A stretch of DNA of 64,000 bases from assembly GCA_034006985.1 (NCBI GenBank), contig JAVERT010000005.1:1-64000 (forward strand), read 5' to 3'. Positions within the stretch are counted from its first letter, which is position 1, and each line of letters opens with the position of its first letter. The translations under genes were made by a program, and so were the position numbers. Under the pieces are notes generated by a model. It was given only the letters and a program-made list of their open reading frames with translations, was not told where the DNA came from and made no database searches. Positions 60,392-64,000 of this stretch are shown here, one piece after another. The DNA comes from Gudongella sp034006985 (GTDB taxonomy: Bacteria > Bacillota > Clostridia > Tissierellales > Tissierellaceae).

Positions 60392-61866
60392 TTCTTCACT
60401 TCCCCCCTAATCTTTAGGATATCCTTTAGTGTAAATATCAAATAATCAAAACTCTCTATTCTAAATATCTTCGCTAGTGATATATATATAAAGGCACCTA
60501 CCGTTACCTGAAATGTTAAAATTAAGCCCATGGGAATATTTAAATAGTTAAAGCTATAAATTACCGCTCCCATAATCAAAGCTATTAATATCGAGGGCAA
60601 TATATCTTTCAATTGTTCTATGTAACTATATTTAAGTAATCTTAAATTTGGATATGCATTTATAAAGGTAGCAATCAAATCACCTAACAAAGCGCCCCAT
60701 GCCATAGCATAAATTCCAAAAGGAATACTAACAACTAATATCATTATTCCAATTGTTTTCTTTATAATTTCTAATTTAAAGAATATATCGCTTCTACCTA
60801 GGGCATTAATTGCTAGTAAATTTGCTGTATGTATTGGCATTAAGGCATAAGAAGCACAAAATATCTGTAAAAAAGGTACTGAAGGTAGCCATTTATCCGT
60901 TAATAAAATTCTCACTAATGGTTCTGCAACCACAGCTAAGCCTACCATCATTGGCAACATTATAAAAGAACTAGTTATAATGGATCGTCTTACCATATCC
61001 TTAACCTTTATCTTATCATCTTGATGAACTGACAAAGTTGGTAGCATTACAGATTGAATAGATCCATCAATATTTGAAACAATAAGTTGAGGAAACTGCT
61101 GTCCTCTGTTATAAAAACCTAATACCTCCGGGCTATAGATTCTTCCTATAATTAATGTTCTTATATTTATGTATAGAGTATCTAATAATGCTGAGGCTAA
61201 TAACCTTGACCCATATGAAAAAAGAACTTTGACTCTTTTAAAAGAAAATAATAATTGCGGCCTCCATTTTACTGTAAACCAAAGTATTATTGTTATCATA
61301 AATTGATTTGTTAATTGCTGTATTACCAGAGCCCAAATTCCATATCCTGCATATGCAAATATTACACCTAATGTACCCGATACTAGAATTGAACCTAAGC
61401 TACTAAAAAATAGCTTTTTAAACATCATATTCTTAGAAACATATGCATTTTGTATTGAATTAATTGCTCCTGAAAACAATGTTATAGATAAAACCCTTAT
61501 CACCAATATAAGTTGTGAATTTCTATAAAAATTTGCTATTAATGGTGCCGTAAAAAATAAAATTATATATATTATTCCTGCCACAAATAAACTTAAAAAA
61601 AACACTGAAGAAAAATCAGCTTCATCTGCATCTTTTTTTTGTATAAGTGCAGTATTAAATCCACTCTGAACAAACACATTTGCTAATAAAATAAAGATAG
61701 TTACTAGTGCTATTGAGCCATAGTCTTTAGGTAGAAGTAATCTCGCTAGTACTATTTGAACTATAAATTGAATTCCTAGTGTAGCACTGCGTTCCATTAG
61801 TTTCCAGAAGAGAGCTGATAAAACTTCTCTTTTAGATATAAGTATATGATTATTTGATTTATTCAT
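60388..61866 (-). CDS. Polysaccharide flippase (Wzx/TuaB-like, MOP family)
   Basis: 492-aa membrane protein of about 14 helices that should move lipid-linked repeat units across the membrane. Typical: KLMERSATLGIQFIVQIVLARLLLPKDYGSIALVTIF at the start, ALIQKKDADEADFSSVFFLSL, then EVLGFYNRGQQFPQLIVSNIDGSIQSVMLPTLS. The C-terminal half carries the second set of helices. Start ATG 61866 after GAGATGATAA. Overlaps WbqC by ATGA. Part of the surface polysaccharide operon. Confidence 0.93.
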   Translation of the reverse strand: MNKSNNHILISKREVLSALFWKLMERSATLGIQFIVQIVLARLLLPKDYGSIALVTIFILLANVFVQSGFNTALIQKKDADEADFSSVFFLSLFVAGIIYIILFFTAPLIANFYRNSQLILVIRVLSITLFSGAINSIQNAYVSKNMMFKKLFFSSLGSILVSGTLGVIFAYAGYGIWALVIQQLTNQFMITIILWFTVKWRPQLLFSFKRVKVLFSYGSRLLASALLDTLYINIRTLIIGRIYSPEVLGFYNRGQQFPQLIVSNIDGSIQSVMLPTLSVHQDDKIKVKDMVRRSIITSSFIMLPMMVGLAVVAEPLVRILLTDKWLPSVPFLQIFCASYALMPIHTANLLAINALGRSDIFFKLEIIKKTIGIMILVVSIPFGIYAMAWGALLGDLIATFINAYPNLRLLKYSYIEQLKDILPSILIALIMGAVIYSFNYLNIPMGLILTFQVTVGAFIYISLAKIFRIESFDYLIFTLKDILKIRGEVKK

Positions 61867-61873
61867 GATTTTA

Positions 61874-62869
61874 TCATCTCAATTTATTTGATTTTTTTAC
61901 TTTAACTTTTAATAAATTCAACTTTAATTTACGAGCAGTTCGATAGATTAAAGGAATCTTTGAATACAGATATAATCTTTTATAATTTGTTCCAAATAAT
62001 TTAATATTGATTTGACTTCTAATTCCCTTGATTTTTACTTTATCATTTTTTATTAATGAAATATATAACATATTAACCAAGATACATTGACCAATTGTGT
62101 ATGAATATTTTCCTTTAGTAAATTTATTTATTTCATTAAACATGAAAATTATTCTTTTTGTATGTTCAATAATTCTAAAATCATTAAATACTATTTCATT
62201 AGTCCATGAGTTTATTGCATTTATCCTGTACGCAGACATTACTTCATCCAAATAATATACTTCACCAAGGAGTGATAAATATATCTGCAAAGGATAATCC
62301 CCAACTGGAGCACTATAATAAAAATCTGGTAAATTTTCAATTAGTTCAACCCTATAAAGCATTGAATTTGTTGCAAATAAGCCACCACCAGCTACTAACA
62401 TATCCTCAAAAGTATACTTTCTATTTCCTATATTTGGTCTTATACGATAACCAGTTTGCTTGCCATTATAGTCTACTGTATTTGCTGCATGAACACAAAG
62501 ACTGCAATCAGTATGTAACTCCATATAATTTACTTGTTTCTGCAATTTATGGGAATCTATCCAATAATCATCTCCTTCACAAGAAGCTATGTATTTACCT
62601 AATGCTCTGTTATCATTTAATTTCCCTATTTTTACCCCTTTTGAATACTGGTTTACTGACTGGTAAATTGGCTTAATAATGTAAGGATATTTTTCTTCAT
62701 ATTCCTTAATTATCTCTGCAGTTCTATCAGTAGATGCATCATCGTGAATTAAAATTTCATATTCGAAATTTGTTTTTTGCATTAAAAAACTATCTAATGC
62801 TCGACTAATATAATATTCTTGATTATAGGTTATACAAGATATGCTAACTAAAATATTATTATTTTCCAT
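61874..62869 (-). CDS. Family 2 glycosyltransferase
   Basis: 331-aa cytosolic enzyme with a GT-A fold. N-terminal SISCITYNQEYYISRALDSFLMQKTNFEYEILIHDDASTDRTAEII (the nucleotide-sugar strand and DDAS acidic motif) and CEGDDYWIDSHKLQKQV (the DDxW acceptor region) are typical GT2. C-terminal portion is helical and basic. Start ATG 62869 after GGAGG. Sugar specificity is not predictable. Follows the polymerase-like gene by 18 bases. Confidence 0.92.
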   Translation of the reverse strand: MENNNILVSISCITYNQEYYISRALDSFLMQKTNFEYEILIHDDASTDRTAEIIKEYEEKYPYIIKPIYQSVNQYSKGVKIGKLNDNRALGKYIASCEGDDYWIDSHKLQKQVNYMELHTDCSLCVHAANTVDYNGKQTGYRIRPNIGNRKYTFEDMLVAGGGLFATNSMLYRVELIENLPDFYYSAPVGDYPLQIYLSLLGEVYYLDEVMSAYRINAINSWTNEIVFNDFRIIEHTKRIIFMFNEINKFTKGKYSYTIGQCILVNMLYISLIKNDKVKIKGIRSQINIKLFGTNYKRLYLYSKIPLIYRTARKLKLNLLKVKVKKSNKLR

Positions 62870-62887
62870 TATTTGCCTCCGTAAAAA

Positions 62888-64000
62888 TTATTTAACTGAA
62901 ACTGTAAAAGAAAATATTATGATTACTAAAATAACTGTATTTGCTGTCATATAATAATAATTCATCACTGTAAATGGTATACCATATATGAAAAATATGA
63001 GAAGAGCTAACCAAAATAAAGAATTTAGTTTATAATATTTTTTCTCAACTATAGACATTGTCAATGCATATAAAGCTGGCCCTATAACTGATCCTAAATA
63101 GCCAAAGTCTTTTAAAAAAGCATATAACATTGTTGGTAAAGCATTAAAAGTAATGCCATTACCTATTACTCTTACACGTGATGTCACTTGTGTTATAATG
63201 TAATCTGCGCCATTATACTCGGTACCAAATAATAATTTTATAATAATAGAAAATAAACCTAAAACCCATCCAAAAGTAGCTTTCCCAAACATTAAGTTCT
63301 TTGTTAATGTATTGTCCTTTAATAATTCACTTAGAAAGGCAAAAGGACCAACAAAATAAAGTAAAGCATTTTCTATAAAACTTTTCCCATAAAAACTTCT
63401 TTGAGAAGTTATGTACATTATTGCAGCTAATGAAAACCCTGTAAAAATTATTATAATCTTATACTTTCTTATAAGTTGTAAAATAAAATCTTTAATACTA
63501 GTAAAATTGTTAGTTAACAAGATTGAAATTATAATAAACAATATAGATTGAAGAATCATAGCTCTGCCACCAAACAAAATTGTATAAATGATAACATCAA
63601 TTATTGTAATAATAAACATGCTTTTTTTTTGTCTTTTATAACCAATATCAATCGCAAGAATTAGTATAGTTGCTATAAAAATGGGTTCAATAATGTTTTG
63701 AAATATTGTTAACTGATTTGTATTTGCAAAATTATTTGTTCCTATAAAAGAAAGAGATCGCAAGCCGTAAAGTCCCACAGATCTTATGATAGCAATAGAC
63801 TTCCAGATAAATGGGGCTGAAAATATATATGCAATAATATTAACAAAAACTATAATTCTATAATTTGGTTTTCTTGGAGTATGTCTAGTTCTTACTATTT
63901 TTATTATTGATGATTGTTTAATTGAAGCACTCATATATATAATATTGAATATTAAAATACATATAGTCGAAAGAATATGTACAGTAAAAATTGGTTTATT
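62888..64000 (-). CDS. Polysaccharide polymerase-like (Wzy-type) membrane protein, partial
   Basis: Visible part 370 codons; the frame stays open to the right edge, through NKPIFTVHILSTICILIFN before the first ATG at 63934, which has no ribosome site. So the start lies outside. About ten hydrophobic helices with few charged loops; RSVGLYGLRSL, FGGRAMILQS and NALPTMLYAFLKDFG resemble the oligosaccharide-repeat-unit polymerase group. It probably joins repeat units on the outer face. An O-antigen ligase is the main alternative. Confidence 0.75.
   Translation of the reverse strand, partial: NKPIFTVHILSTICILIFNIIYMSASIKQSSIIKIVRTRHTPRKPNYRIIVFVNIIAYIFSAPFIWKSIAIIRSVGLYGLRSLSFIGTNNFANTNQLTIFQNIIEPIFIATILILAIDIGYKRQKKSMFIITIIDVIIYTILFGGRAMILQSILFIIISILLTNNFTSIKDFILQLIRKYKIIIIFTGFSLAAIMYITSQRSFYGKSFIENALLYFVGPFAFLSELLKDNTLTKNLMFGKATFGWVLGLFSIIIKLLFGTEYNGADYIITQVTSRVRVIGNGITFNALPTMLYAFLKDFGYLGSVIGPALYALTMSIVEKKYYKLNSLFWLALLIFFIYGIPFTVMNYYYMTANTVILVIIIFSFTVSVK

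Noticed and set aside
62206..62676. Rightward open frame of 156 codons opposite the glycosyltransferase
   Set aside because: Composition (His, Leu, Tyr rich) is that of an antisense frame and there is no ribosome site; the GT2 gene is clear on the other strand.
1..64000. CRISPR arrays, tRNA or rRNA genes, IS transposases, integrases
   Set aside because: No regularly spaced repeats, no cloverleaf or rRNA-like stretch, and no transposase or integrase coding region was seen on either strand.

Overview
The window reads as a low-GC, anaerobic, amino-acid-using Firmicute (Clostridia or Tissierellia-like). The evidence is AT-rich codon use, strong AGGAGG ribosome sites with frequent TTG/GTG starts, ferredoxins, a split transketolase, a long-type urocanase with glutamate formimidoyltransferase, and carbamate kinase. 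The genus cannot be fixed from the sequence alone.

Layout. 1-0.5 kb: a crotonase cut by the left edge and a 36-aa membrane peptide. 0.5-8.7 kb: an acetoin dehydrogenase operon (Lin0512-family gene, acoA, acoB, acoX, acoC, acoL) read leftward from a textbook sigma-54 promoter with an upstream palindromic enhancer site, next to its activator acoR. 8.8-11.4 kb: Nudix hydrolase, Nit-type amidase and diaminopropionate ammonia-lyase. 11.6-13.6 kb: LTA-synthase-like enzyme, the first rightward gene. 13.6-28.8 kb: mostly leftward catabolic genes: hutU, hutI, a FAH-family enzyme, nitroreductase, a membrane GGDEF protein, a DUF2974 lipase-like protein, ftcD, fchA, hutD, gamma-glutamyltransferase, galE, a three-helix SemiSWEET-like protein, carbamate kinase and galU. 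Histidine to glutamate is covered except for histidine ammonia-lyase (hutH), which is not here.

29-42 kb: acetamidase/formamidase with a zinc-ribbon insert, ferredoxin, a LacI remnant with ribokinase and isochorismatase-family hydrolase, a lipoprotein with three flavinylation-type motifs in tandem, cold-shock protein, DUF1002 protein, split transketolase, a ferredoxin-like gene under a CsoR-type operator, and a coupled HD-GYP/HEAT-like pair. 42-48.6 kb (rightward): UshA/YunD-like phosphatase, then a sugar or glycerol-phosphate type ABC importer (ATPase, two permeases, lipoprotein) ending in a TudS-like desulfidase.

48.6-53.5 kb is a small accessory island: SDR enzyme, an AbiE-like winged-helix/nucleotidyltransferase pair with its own promoter, a HigB/HigA pair with palindromic operator, two gene remnants (AbiEi-like and AlbA/RecG-like), direct repeats and hairpins. 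53.5-64 kb is one leftward surface-polysaccharide operon: polymerase-like membrane protein (cut by the right edge), glycosyltransferase, flippase, WbqC, two DegT-like enzymes, GNAT acetyltransferase, rmlA, rmlB, a NeuD/PglD-like acyltransferase and, unexpectedly, a beta-keto-acid cleavage (BKACE/DUF849) enzyme translationally coupled to it.

The items most worth following are the triple-motif flavin lipoprotein, the BKACE in the polysaccharide operon, the CsoR-type operator on a ferredoxin-like gene, the AbiE-like pair in its decayed island, and the HD-GYP/HEAT-like pair. No CRISPR array, rRNA or tRNA was seen.
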